64,000 nucleotides of DNA from Phenylobacterium sp. (GTDB lineage Bacteria; Pseudomonadota; Alphaproteobacteria; Caulobacterales; Caulobacteraceae): the NCBI GenBank assembly GCA_020402585.1, contig JADBZH010000011.1:62001-126000 (forward strand). Direction: 5' to 3'. The notes beneath the pieces are model-generated. The model made no database searches, was not told the origin of the DNA, and worked only from the letters and a program-made list of their open reading frames with translations. How positions within the stretch are numbered: the stretch's first letter is position 1; every line of letters starts with the position of its first letter. Below are positions 37,466 through 45,741 of the stretch, piece after piece. The position numbers were made by a program, and so were the translations under genes.

Positions 37466-38491
37466 ATGCCGCACGATCACGCCCACCACGACCGGGACAA
37501 GGCGCACGGCCATGATCACGCAGGGCCGGACGCCTGGCGCGGTCCTCACCCCCATCCCCACCATGGACACGCTCACCACGGGCATGGCCATCACGGGCAT
37601 GGCCATCACGGGCATGTTCCGAAGGACTTTGGCGGCGCCTTCGCCCTCGGAATCTTTCTCAACGCCGGGTTTGTCGCGGTGGAGGCCGCGGTTGGGATCG
37701 TCTCCGGGTCGCTCGCCCTCCTGGCGGACGCCGGCCACAACGCCGCCGACGTCCTGGCCCTGATCCTCGCCTGGGGCGCCACAGTCCTGGCGCGCCGGCG
37801 CCCCGGCGCACGGCACACCTATGGCCTCGGCAAGGCCACCATCATGGCCTCGGTGACCAATGGCGTCCTGCTGGTCGCCGCTGTCGGCGCGATCGGCTGG
37901 GAGGCCGTCCAGAGGATCTCTTCGCCCAGCCCGGTCGCCGCCGGACCCGTTCTGATCACCGCCGCCATCGGCGTGGTCATCAACACCCTGACCGCCCTTC
38001 TCTTCCTGCGCGGCCAGCATGACCTCAACGTCCGGGGCGCCTTCCTGCACATGATCGCCGATGCGGCTGTCTCGGCCGCCGTGGTGGTCTCAGCCGGCCT
38101 CATGCTCCTGACCGGCGGCCTCCAGTGGCTGGATCCCGTCCTCAGCCTGGTCATCGTGGCGGTCATCCTGTCCGGCGCCTGGGGCCTGCTGAGGGACTCC
38201 GCCGCCATGGCCATGGACGCCGCGCCGCCGGGGATCGACGTGGCCGAGGTCCGGGCCTGGCTCGCCGCCCGGCCCGGGGTGACCGAGGTCCACGACCTTC
38301 ACGTCTGGTCCCTCTCGACCACCCGCACCGCCCTTACCGCCCATCTGGTTCGCCCCGAGGGGGGATCTTCCGACGCCTTTCTCGCCGAGACTGCGCATGG
38401 CCTTGAGGAGACCTTCGGGATCGACCACGCCACGCTCCAGGTTGAGACGGGCGATCTGGACTGCGAACTCGCCCCCGACGAGGTGGTGTGA
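37466..38491 (+). CDS. Cation diffusion facilitator with histidine-rich N-terminus
   Basis: The 341-residue transporter exports Zn2+ or similar divalent metal ions in exchange for protons. The first 51 residues hold 21 histidines, ending in repeated HGH and HHGH units. Six helices follow, with metal-site motifs DAGHNAADV (helix II) and HMIADAAVS (helix V), and a C-terminal cytosolic domain (VHDLHVWSLSTTRTALTAHL). It resembles the CzcD/ZitB group. The His-rich repeat DNA at 37556-37620 is made of near-perfect short direct repeats. It ends in a GTGA overlap with waaA, an unusual insert in a Kdo/lipid A operon. Confidence 0.93.
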   Translation: MPHDHAHHDRDKAHGHDHAGPDAWRGPHPHPHHGHAHHGHGHHGHGHHGHVPKDFGGAFALGIFLNAGFVAVEAAVGIVSGSLALLADAGHNAADVLALILAWGATVLARRRPGARHTYGLGKATIMASVTNGVLLVAAVGAIGWEAVQRISSPSPVAAGPVLITAAIGVVINTLTALLFLRGQHDLNVRGAFLHMIADAAVSAAVVVSAGLMLLTGGLQWLDPVLSLVIVAVILSGAWGLLRDSAAMAMDAAPPGIDVAEVRAWLAARPGVTEVHDLHVWSLSTTRTALTAHLVRPEGGSSDAFLAETAHGLEETFGIDHATLQVETGDLDCELAPDEVV

Positions 38492-39747
38492 CCCTCCCCC
38501 TCGCCCTCTACGGCCTCGCCACGGGCCTGGTGGAACCCCTGGCGCCCGGCCTACTGCACCGGCGTGCAGCGGCGGGCCGCGAGGACCCTGACCGGCTGGG
38601 TGAACGCCTGGGGCGGGCCAGCCGGCCCCGGCCCGCCGGGCCCCTCGTCTGGCTGCACGGGGTCAGCGTAGGCGAGTCCCTCTCCCTCCTGGCTCTCGTG
38701 GAGGGCCTTCGGGCGCGCCGGCCTGATCTCACCCTCCTGATCACTTCCGGCACCCGCACCTCGGCGGACCTCCTCGCCCGGCGACTGCCCGAAGGCGTCG
38801 TCCACCAGTATGTGCCGGTGGACGGCCCCCGGGCGGCGCTGCGCTTCCTCGACCACTGGCGCCCGGACATCGGCGTCTTTGCGGAGAGCGAGCTCTGGCC
38901 CAACCTCCTCCAGTCGGCCCGGCGCCGCGGGACCCGCCTGGCCCTTGTCTCAGCCCGGATCACCGAGGGAACCGCCAGGACCTGGCGAAGGGCGCCGGCC
39001 TCGGCCCGACGCCTCCTGGGCCTCTTTGACCTCATCCTGCCGCAGGACCAGGCCAGCGCGGCCCGGCTGGCGGAGCTCGGCGCCGCCTGCGGCCGGGAGC
39101 TGAACCTGAAGCGAGCGGGCTCGCCCCTGCCCTTTGATCCGGCGGAACTGGGGCGCCTGCGGGGGCTCGCAGGGGGACGTCCGGTCATCCTGGCGGCCAG
39201 CACCCATCCCGGAGAGGAGGCCCTGGTCGCCGGCGCGGCGCAGGGCCTGGGCGCCCTCCTCATACTGGCCCCGCGGCATCCCGATCGCGGCGGTGAGATC
39301 GCCGCCGCCCTCAGCGCCCCGAGGCGCACCCTGGGCCAGTCCCCCGGACCGCACGACCCCATCTGGATCGCCGACACCCTGGGGGAGATGGGCCTGCTTT
39401 TCCGCCTCGCAGACGTGGTGGTGATGGGCGGCAGTTTTCCGGGTGGGATTGGCGGCCACAACCCGCTTGAGCCGGCCCGCCTGGGCGTCCCGGTGCTGAC
39501 CGGGCCCGACATCGCCAACTCAGCCGATGTCTATGACGAGATGCTTGACGAGGCCTGCGCCCTCACCGCCCGCGACGGCCCGGACCTCCGGCGCAAGCTG
39601 GCCGGCTTGCTGGGCCAGCCCGCCCTGAGACGTCGCATGGGCGAAGCCGCCCTGGGCTATGCGGCGCGGCAGGGCGAGAGCCTCTCGGCGGCTCTCGACG
39701 ACCTGGCGCCCCTGTTGCCGCCCCCTTCGGAGAAGAGCGCCGCATGA
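38488..39747 (+). CDS. waaA: 3-deoxy-D-manno-octulosonic acid (Kdo) transferase
   Basis: The 419-residue GT-B enzyme adds Kdo to lipid IVA. Typical blocks are LVWLHGVSVGESLSLLALVE, VFAESELWPNLLQSARRRG, LILAPRHPDRGGEIA, and MGGSFPGGIGGHNPLEPARLGVPVLTGPD. An N-terminal membrane-associated stretch precedes the first domain. Translation starts at GTG 38488, overlapping the CDF stop by 4 bases, and ends overlapping lpxK by 4 bases. It thus sits in a tight msbA-DUF374-CDF-waaA-lpxK operon. Confidence 0.96.
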   Translation: MTLPLALYGLATGLVEPLAPGLLHRRAAAGREDPDRLGERLGRASRPRPAGPLVWLHGVSVGESLSLLALVEGLRARRPDLTLLITSGTRTSADLLARRLPEGVVHQYVPVDGPRAALRFLDHWRPDIGVFAESELWPNLLQSARRRGTRLALVSARITEGTARTWRRAPASARRLLGLFDLILPQDQASAARLAELGAACGRELNLKRAGSPLPFDPAELGRLRGLAGGRPVILAASTHPGEEALVAGAAQGLGALLILAPRHPDRGGEIAAALSAPRRTLGQSPGPHDPIWIADTLGEMGLLFRLADVVVMGGSFPGGIGGHNPLEPARLGVPVLTGPDIANSADVYDEMLDEACALTARDGPDLRRKLAGLLGQPALRRRMGEAALGYAARQGESLSAALDDLAPLLPPPSEKSAA

Positions 39748-40763
39748 AGCTGCCGACCCCGCGCTGGTGGTACCTCCGGGAGGGACGGCCCGGGCCGGTC
39801 CTGCACCTCCTTCTAAAGCCCCTGTCCTGGGTCTGGGCGGCCGCGACGGCGCGCCGCATCGCCCGGGGCCGAGCCGTGGACCCTGGCGTCCCGGTGATCT
39901 GCGTTGGCAACCTGACCCTGGGCGGGACGGGCAAGACGCCGGTGGTCGCCGCCCTGGCCCGGCGGTTGTCCGACGCCGACTGGCGACCCGCCATCCTCTC
40001 ACGGGGCTACGGCGGCCGGCTGGAGGGCCCCGTTCAGGTGGACCCGGAGCGCCATTCCGCTGAGGAGACCGGCGACGAGCCCCTGATGCTCGCCCAGGCC
40101 CTGCCCGGCGTGGACGTCTGGATCGCCCGCGACCGGGCGGCCGGCGCCCTGGCCGCAGCCAGGGGCGGCGCCGACGTGATCCTCATGGACGACGGGCACC
40201 AGAACCCCTCGGTCCTGAAGACCCTGTCCCTGGTGGTCAGCGACGGCGAGACCCGCGACGGGGAATGGCCCCTGGGCGACGGCGGGGTCTTTCCCGCCGG
40301 CCCCCTGCGCGAGCCCCTGGCGGCAGGCCTCGCCCGCGCCGACGCCGTGGTCCTGCTCCTGCCGGCGGATCTCGAACGGCCGGATCCGGACCTGGTCGCC
40401 GCCCTGACCGGCCCGGTCCTCTTGACCGCCCGGCTGGAAGCGGAGGCCCCGCCGCCCGCCGGCCCGCAGGTCGGCTTCGCCGGTGTCGGCAAGCCCTGGA
40501 AGGTGGAGCGCGCTCTCAGGGCCGCCGGCTGCGAGCTCATAGACTTCGCCGCCTTCCCCGATCACGCCCCCTGGACGCCGACGCGGCTGAAGGCGCTGGA
40601 GGCCCTGGCCGCCGCACATGGCGCAGGCCTGGTGACGACGACCAAGGATTGGGTGCGCCTGCCCCCGGACTGGCGGGCCAGGGTCACGGCCTGGCCCGTC
40701 CGGGCGGTCTTCGGGGACACGGCGGCGCTGGACGCCCTGCTCGGACGCCTTCCCCGCCGCTGA
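39744..40763 (+). CDS. lpxK: Tetraacyldisaccharide 4'-kinase
   Basis: The 339-residue kinase phosphorylates the 4' position of the lipid A disaccharide, forming lipid IVA. Its P-loop is GNLTLGGTGKTPVVAALAR, and SRGYGGRLEGPVQVD plus MDDGHQNPSVLKTLSLVVSD are family signatures. A hydrophobic N-terminal region allows membrane association. It is the last gene of the operon, overlaps waaA by 4 bases and is convergent with the phosphotransferase gene 6 bases away. Other lpx genes are elsewhere. Confidence 0.96.
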   Translation: MKLPTPRWWYLREGRPGPVLHLLLKPLSWVWAAATARRIARGRAVDPGVPVICVGNLTLGGTGKTPVVAALARRLSDADWRPAILSRGYGGRLEGPVQVDPERHSAEETGDEPLMLAQALPGVDVWIARDRAAGALAAARGGADVILMDDGHQNPSVLKTLSLVVSDGETRDGEWPLGDGGVFPAGPLREPLAAGLARADAVVLLLPADLERPDPDLVAALTGPVLLTARLEAEAPPPAGPQVGFAGVGKPWKVERALRAAGCELIDFAAFPDHAPWTPTRLKALEALAAAHGAGLVTTTKDWVRLPPDWRARVTAWPVRAVFGDTAALDALLGRLPRR

Positions 40764-40769
40764 GCTGGA

Positions 40770-41837
40770 TCAGGCGCCGGCGCGCTGGGCGAAGTGCCAG
40801 GCGGCGGAGGCCAGCTGGGGCACGCGCTCTTCCATGGCGGCGGCCTGCGGGCTGTTGGCGGTGCCGTCCCGGGCCCGGCCGACAATGCCCTGGCAGATGC
40901 CGGCCAGGCGGAAGAGGTTGTAGGCGAAGAACCAGTCGACGTTGGGAACCTGGTCCCGCCCGGTCAGCCGGCAGTACTCGGCCACGGTCTCCTCCACGGT
41001 GGGAATCCCGTGGGCGGTCAGGTCGGGAATGCCGGCGATCGTCCCGTTCACCCAGTGCATCAGGAAGTAGGTGAAGTCGGCCATAGGATCGCCAAGGGTC
41101 GACAGCTCCCAGTCCAGGACGGCCGCGACCCGGGGCTCGGTGGGATGCAGGACCATGTTGTCGAGGCGGTAGTCGCCATGGACGACGGTGTTCCGGTCCT
41201 GGTGCGGCAGGGTCTGGGGCAGCCAGTCCATCAGCCGCTCCATGGTGTCGAGCTTGACGGTCTCGGAGGCGCGGTACTGCTTTGTCCAGCGGTCGACCTG
41301 CCGGCCCATATAGTTGCCGGGCTTGCCGAAGTCGGACAGGCCCACGGCGTCGACATCGGTGTTGTGCAGGTCTGCCAGGGTCTTGATCTTGGCCATGTAG
41401 ATGGCCCGGCGCTCGGCGGGCTCGTACTGCGGCAGGGTCTGGTCCCAGAGGATCCGGCCCTCGACCATGTCCATGACGTAGAACCAGGTGCCGATCACCG
41501 ACTCATCGGTGCACAGGCCGTAGGAGCGGGCGACCGGAAAGCCCGTCGGATAAAGGCCGGTGATGACCTTGTACTCGCGGTCCACCGCGTGCGCCGAAGG
41601 CAGGAGCTTGCCCGGCGGCTTGCGGCGCATGACGTACTTCTTGCCCGGGGTGACCAGCTGGTAGGTCGGGTTGGACTGGCCGCCCTTGAACTGGCGCACC
41701 TCCAGCGGGCCCTCGTAGCCCTCGACGTTGGCCTGCATCCAGGCGGTCAGGGAGGCTTCGTCGAAGCGGTGGGAGTCGACCACGGGCTTGGTGCCCGTAT
41801 TGGCGACCTCGCGTTCCTGTTCCGGCGTCATGGCCAT
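40770..41837 (-). CDS. Phosphotransferase family protein (APH-like kinase)
   Basis: The 355-residue APH-fold kinase has FKGGQSNPTYQLVT near the ATP site, the catalytic loop VVHGDYRLDNMVLHP (HGDxxxxN) and the metal motif AVLDWELSTLGDP. It belongs to the group often linked with acyl-CoA dehydrogenases (ACAD10/11-like), which phosphorylate 4-hydroxy acyl-CoAs in fatty acid breakdown; no dehydrogenase adjoins here. ATG 41837 is chosen for its spacing from GGAGCG; alternative starts are 41843 and 41831. It is divergent from the RTX gene. Confidence 0.86.
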   Translation of the reverse strand: MAMTPEQEREVANTGTKPVVDSHRFDEASLTAWMQANVEGYEGPLEVRQFKGGQSNPTYQLVTPGKKYVMRRKPPGKLLPSAHAVDREYKVITGLYPTGFPVARSYGLCTDESVIGTWFYVMDMVEGRILWDQTLPQYEPAERRAIYMAKIKTLADLHNTDVDAVGLSDFGKPGNYMGRQVDRWTKQYRASETVKLDTMERLMDWLPQTLPHQDRNTVVHGDYRLDNMVLHPTEPRVAAVLDWELSTLGDPMADFTYFLMHWVNGTIAGIPDLTAHGIPTVEETVAEYCRLTGRDQVPNVDWFFAYNLFRLAGICQGIVGRARDGTANSPQAAAMEERVPQLASAAWHFAQRAGA

Positions 41838-41999
41838 ACCCATCGCTCCCCTGAGTTCTGTCGTCTTGTGGCGATGTCTTAGCGAACCGCGAGGCCCTGC
41901 GGCAAGCGCGCTCGCGCGCGCACCGGGGGCCGGATTTCGTTAACCGTCTGCGGGCTATGCACGCGGGACGGCTTCTTGACTGCTTCCGGGGGACCGCCC

Positions 42000-44429
42000 A
42001 TGGCCAACTATGTCTTCGAGACCCTGACCCCAGAGCAGGCGGCGGTCTTCACGGCGACGGACACCCTGACCTTCTCGACGCCCGGTGCGACCGCCAGGGC
42101 CGTGGCGGTGACCCTTGTCCCCTATGTCGCCCCCAACTTCTTCCTGGGACTGGTCGGGTCCACGCCCTCGGTCACCCTGATATTCGGCGGTCGGACCGCG
42201 CTGTTCAACGGGGCGGGCGCCATTCCACCCGGGATCGCCGGGCTTGGGGCGTCGGCGGGACAGATCAGCTTTCCCGACGGCTCACGGCTCTATCTCGGCG
42301 GCCTGGGCGCCGACTCGGTCGCAGGCGGGACCACCCCGGACGCCCTGCATGGCGGCGACGGAGCCGACACCCTTGCCGGCCTCGACGGCGATGACGTCCT
42401 CCAGGGCAACCAGGGTAATGACAGTCTGGCCGGAGGCAGCGGAGCGGACTCCCTGCTGGGGGGTCAGGGGGACGACACCCTCGCCCTGGGCGATGGGAAC
42501 AACTACGGGCACGGCAATCTGGGCAATGACACCGTCCTCGGCGGGACCGGCGCCGATATCCTCCTTGGCGGTCAGGGCAATGACAGCCTGTCCGGCGCCG
42601 GCGGCGGCGATTATCTCTCCGGGGACCTGGGCGACGACACCCTCCTCGGAGGAACAGGCGCCGAGCAGCTCCTCGGCGGCGCGGGCAATGACCTGATCAC
42701 CGGCGGCGGCGGGGCGGACATCGCCAACGGAAACCTGGGCGATGACACCCTGGTCGGAGGGACAGGGGCGGACACCCTGCTCGGTGGACAGGGAAATGAC
42801 AGCGTCAATGCAGACGCCGGCGTGAACTACGTCCACGGCAATTTGGGCAATGACGCCGTCACATCCCTCGGGGGGAATGACACCCTGCTCGGGGGCCAGG
42901 GAAACGACACCCTCGCCGCTGGCGACGGGTCCAACTACGTCTCGGGAGACCTCGGCGACGACTCGGTCAGCGCCGGTACGGGCGCGGATTCCCTGGTGGG
43001 GGCCGAAGGGGCCGATTCCCTTTCTGGCGGCGGGGGTGCGGACACCCTGGACGCGGGGAGCGGCGCGGACCAGGTCAGCGCCGGAGCCGGGTCGGACCGG
43101 ATTCTCGGGGGTGACGGCAATGACAGCGTCAGCGACGCCGGCGGCGCCAATCTCATCTCCCTGGGCGAGGGAGCGGACACCCTGTCGTCGGGCAGCGGGA
43201 GCGACACGGTGACGGGCGAGACAGGGGCGGACAGCCTGCTGGCCGGCGCCGGGGACAACAGCGTCCTGGGCGGCGCCGATTCGGACACCCTGGTGGGCGG
43301 GAGCGGTGCGGACACCCTGCTTGCAGAAGATGGCAATGACAGCCTTTCGGGCGGAGGCGGTGCGGACTCCCTGGACGGCGGGACGGGCAATGACACCCTC
43401 TCCCAGGCCATGATCCTTTCCGGCGTGGCCACCCTGATCGGCGGCGCCGGCGACGACGCCTTCAACCTGACAGGATCGGCGGGGGGCTCCTCGGTCCTTT
43501 CGGATGGCGGGGCGGGAAATGACAGCCTCCTGGGCAGCTCCGGGGCGGACTATTTCTTCGGCGGGTCCGGCGCGGACACGGCGTCGGCCGTAGGGGGTGC
43601 GGACACCCTCACCGGCGGGGACGACGGCGACAGCCTGATGGGGGGGGCGGGCGGCGCCAGCCTGTCAGGCGACGCCGGAGCCGACACCCTGGCGAGCGGT
43701 ACGGGCGCCGAGACGGTCTCGGGGGGTGCGGGCGCAGATGTCCTGTCTTCCGGCGGCGGATCGGACAGCCTCTTGGGGGGCGAGGATGCCGACAGCCTGA
43801 CCGGGGGTACGGGCGCAGCCACCCTGTCCGGCGACGCCGGCGGCGACACCCTGGCGGGCGGCGCAGGGGCGGAGATCCTCTTTGGCGGGATCGGCTCCGA
43901 TGTCATCTCCAGCGGCGGGGGATCGGACACCCTGACCGGCGGCGCCGATGGCGACAGCCTCTCTGGAGGGGCGGGCGCCTCCAGCCTGTCGGGCGATGAC
44001 GGCGCCGATACCCTGGCGGGCGGCGCCGGCGCAGAGACCCTTTCGGGCGGGGCCGGGCAGGATCAGCTGAGCGGCGGCCTGGGGGCTGACGTCTTCCGCT
44101 TCACTGCCGGCGCCTCGTCCGCCATCGCCCGGGATGTGATCAGCGACTTCATCGCGGGAACCGACAAGATCTCCTTTGGACTGGGCGCGGTGAACAGCGG
44201 GACCGGACCGGCTGGCTTCAGCGCCGCCGCAAACGCGACCTCTTTCACGGCGGCGCAGTCGGCGGCGCTGGCGCTGATCTCGGCGGGGACGGATGATGTC
44301 GTGGCCGTGCGCGACACAGCCGCCAGCCTGACCTACGTCTTCGCCGACACCGATGGCGACAATGCGATCGACGCCGTGGTGGAGCTCACAGGCCTGGTGA
44401 CCCTGGCGCAGACTGACTTCATTGGCTGA
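42000..44429 (+). CDS. Large RTX-repeat (hemolysin-type Ca2+-binding) protein, type I secreted
   Basis: The 809-residue acidic, cysteine-free protein has a roughly 95-residue N-terminal part of no known family, a repeat region (about 100-697) of GGxGxDxxx-type nonapeptides that would bind Ca2+ outside the cell as a beta roll, and a C-terminal domain (698-809) starting DVFRFTAGASSAIARDVISDF and ending LAQTDFIG, like type I secretion signals of RTX proteins and Caulobacter RsaA. No catalytic domain is visible, so a surface-layer, adhesin or antifreeze-like role is possible. ATG 42000 has GGGGGACC upstream. No secretion ATPase or membrane-fusion gene is nearby. Confidence 0.9.
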   Translation: MANYVFETLTPEQAAVFTATDTLTFSTPGATARAVAVTLVPYVAPNFFLGLVGSTPSVTLIFGGRTALFNGAGAIPPGIAGLGASAGQISFPDGSRLYLGGLGADSVAGGTTPDALHGGDGADTLAGLDGDDVLQGNQGNDSLAGGSGADSLLGGQGDDTLALGDGNNYGHGNLGNDTVLGGTGADILLGGQGNDSLSGAGGGDYLSGDLGDDTLLGGTGAEQLLGGAGNDLITGGGGADIANGNLGDDTLVGGTGADTLLGGQGNDSVNADAGVNYVHGNLGNDAVTSLGGNDTLLGGQGNDTLAAGDGSNYVSGDLGDDSVSAGTGADSLVGAEGADSLSGGGGADTLDAGSGADQVSAGAGSDRILGGDGNDSVSDAGGANLISLGEGADTLSSGSGSDTVTGETGADSLLAGAGDNSVLGGADSDTLVGGSGADTLLAEDGNDSLSGGGGADSLDGGTGNDTLSQAMILSGVATLIGGAGDDAFNLTGSAGGSSVLSDGGAGNDSLLGSSGADYFFGGSGADTASAVGGADTLTGGDDGDSLMGGAGGASLSGDAGADTLASGTGAETVSGGAGADVLSSGGGSDSLLGGEDADSLTGGTGAATLSGDAGGDTLAGGAGAEILFGGIGSDVISSGGGSDTLTGGADGDSLSGGAGASSLSGDDGADTLAGGAGAETLSGGAGQDQLSGGLGADVFRFTAGASSAIARDVISDFIAGTDKISFGLGAVNSGTGPAGFSAAANATSFTAAQSAALALISAGTDDVVAVRDTAASLTYVFADTDGDNAIDAVVELTGLVTLAQTDFIG
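42396..43043 (+). repeat. Superrepeat block 1: 36-residue (108-bp) period
   Basis: Six consecutive units begin at residues 133, 169, 205, 241, 277 and 313 of the RTX protein. Each is four nonapeptides: the first reads x-x-x-G-(N/D)-(L/Q)-G-(N/D)-D, the second G-T-G-A-(D/E)-like, the third LLGG-Q/A-G-N/D-D, and the fourth is degenerate, often ending in N before a Y (as in DGNN-Y, GVN-Y, DGSN-Y). The periodicity continues less regularly for about three further units (to about residue 456). It suggests amplification of a four-turn module. Confidence 0.8.
43605..44090 (+). repeat. Superrepeat block 2: 54-residue (162-bp) period
   Basis: Three units of six nonapeptides (residues 536-589, 590-643, 644-697) follow a non-repetitive break near residues 460-535. 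Each unit runs (T/S)L(T/L)GG-acidic-D, SLxGG, (S/T)LSGD, TLA(G/S)G-GAE, GG-x-G, then SSGGGSD or its equivalent. The unit length differs from block 1, so the two blocks were amplified separately. Block 2 ends exactly where the C-terminal secretion domain begins. Confidence 0.78.
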
Positions 44430-44432
44430 GCG

Positions 44433-45710
44433 TCAAGGCCGAGGGGCCAGGGCGCGCCAGCCAATGTCGGTGCGATGGAAGCTCTCAGGCCAGTCGATCC
44501 GGGCAATGGCGGCGTAGGCGCGCGCGCGCGCCGTCTCAAGGTCCGCACCCCGGGCGCAGATGTTCAGCACCCGCCCGCCCGCAGCCCTCAGAACCCCGTC
44601 GGCGTCCCGGGTTGTGCCGGCGTGGAAGACCGCCACGTCCGGCCCGAAGTCCTGCTCGGCGCCCAGGATGACCGACCCTGTGCGCGGGGCGTCCGGATAT
44701 CCTTCCGCCGCCATCACCACGCAGATCGCAACCTCGTCCCGCCACTCCGGCGCTGGGAGGTCGGCGAGGGTCCCGGTTGCGCAGGCGACGAGGTAGGGGA
44801 CCAGGTCGCTCTGCAGGCGGAGCATGAGCACCTGGCACTCCGGATCCCCGAACCTGGCGTTGAACTCCACCAGCCGCGGGCCGTCCGCAGTGGCCATCAG
44901 CTCCACGAACAGGGCGCCCCGGTAGGGCGCGCCCTCGGCGGCGATGCCCTTCACGGCGGGTATGGCCAGCCGCGTCATCACCTGGTCAACCAGGGCCTCG
45001 GTGAAGACCGGCGCCGGAGAGTAGGTTCCCATGCCGCCGGTGTTCGGGCCCTGTTCGCCGTCGAACGCCCGCTTATGGTCCTGCGCCGCGCCGAAGAACC
45101 GGACCGTCTGGCCGTCTGACAGCACGAAGAGCGAGCCGATCTCGCCCTCCAGGAACTCCTCAATCACCACCCGGGCGCCCGCGGCGCCGAACCGCCCCCC
45201 AAGGGCGTCGTCGATCGCCGCCTCCGCCGTCGCCCGGTCGGGGGCCACGGTGACGCCCTTTCCGGCGGCGAGACCGTCGGCCTTGACCACGTAGGGCGGC
45301 GAGAACCGGTCCAGGGCAGTCCGCGCCGAGGCGGCGTCCTCGCACACCACCCAGGCCGCGGTGGGCAGGCCGTGCCGGTCACAGAAGGCCTTGGTGAAGG
45401 CCTTTGAGCTCTCCAGCTGGCCGGCGGCGGCGATGGGGCCAAAGCAGGGGATTCCGGCGGCTGCGAGGGCGTCGGCAAGGCCCGCCTCTACTGAAGCCTC
45501 GGGGCCGATCACCACCAGGTCGGCGGCCATCTCCTGCGCCAGGGCGACCAGCTGGGCGACTTCGGTGGGCTTCACCGGGACAAGGTCACCCAGGGCCGCC
45601 ATGCCGGGATTGCCGGGGGCCATGACGAGGCGACGGGTCAGGGGGGAGGCGGCGATCTTCCAGGCCAGGGCGTGCTCGCGCCCGCCCGATCCGACGAGAA
45701 GGATGTTCAT
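44433..45710 (-). CDS. purD: Phosphoribosylamine-glycine ligase
   Basis: The 425-residue ATP-grasp ligase makes glycinamide ribonucleotide in purine synthesis. It starts MNILLVGSGGREHALAWKIA, then APGNPGM, VVIGPEASVEAGLADAL, FSPPYVVKADGLAAGKGV, DHKRAFDGEQGPNTGGMGTYSPAP and LVEFNARFGDPECQVLMLRL, all purD hallmarks. ATG 45710 is fixed by the N-terminal GSGGREHA block; upstream open frame is antisense to nothing meaningful. It is the next gene after phoB on the minus strand (31 bases), an unrelated function, and is convergent with the RTX gene. Confidence 0.97.
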   Translation of the reverse strand: MNILLVGSGGREHALAWKIAASPLTRRLVMAPGNPGMAALGDLVPVKPTEVAQLVALAQEMAADLVVIGPEASVEAGLADALAAAGIPCFGPIAAAGQLESSKAFTKAFCDRHGLPTAAWVVCEDAASARTALDRFSPPYVVKADGLAAGKGVTVAPDRATAEAAIDDALGGRFGAAGARVVIEEFLEGEIGSLFVLSDGQTVRFFGAAQDHKRAFDGEQGPNTGGMGTYSPAPVFTEALVDQVMTRLAIPAVKGIAAEGAPYRGALFVELMATADGPRLVEFNARFGDPECQVLMLRLQSDLVPYLVACATGTLADLPAPEWRDEVAICVVMAAEGYPDAPRTGSVILGAEQDFGPDVAVFHAGTTRDADGVLRAAGGRVLNICARGADLETARARAYAAIARIDWPESFHRTDIGWRALAPRP

Positions 45711-45741
45711 GGCCCGCCTTTCGCGCGGCAGGGCCGCGAGG

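Noticed and set aside
42282-43930. Minus-strand open frames within the RTX gene, and the possibility of a CRISPR array from the regular repeats
   Set aside because: The repeats have no unique spacers, keep a nine-codon reading frame on the plus strand and code for GGxGxD peptides; the antisense frames are Pro/Ser-rich mirrors.
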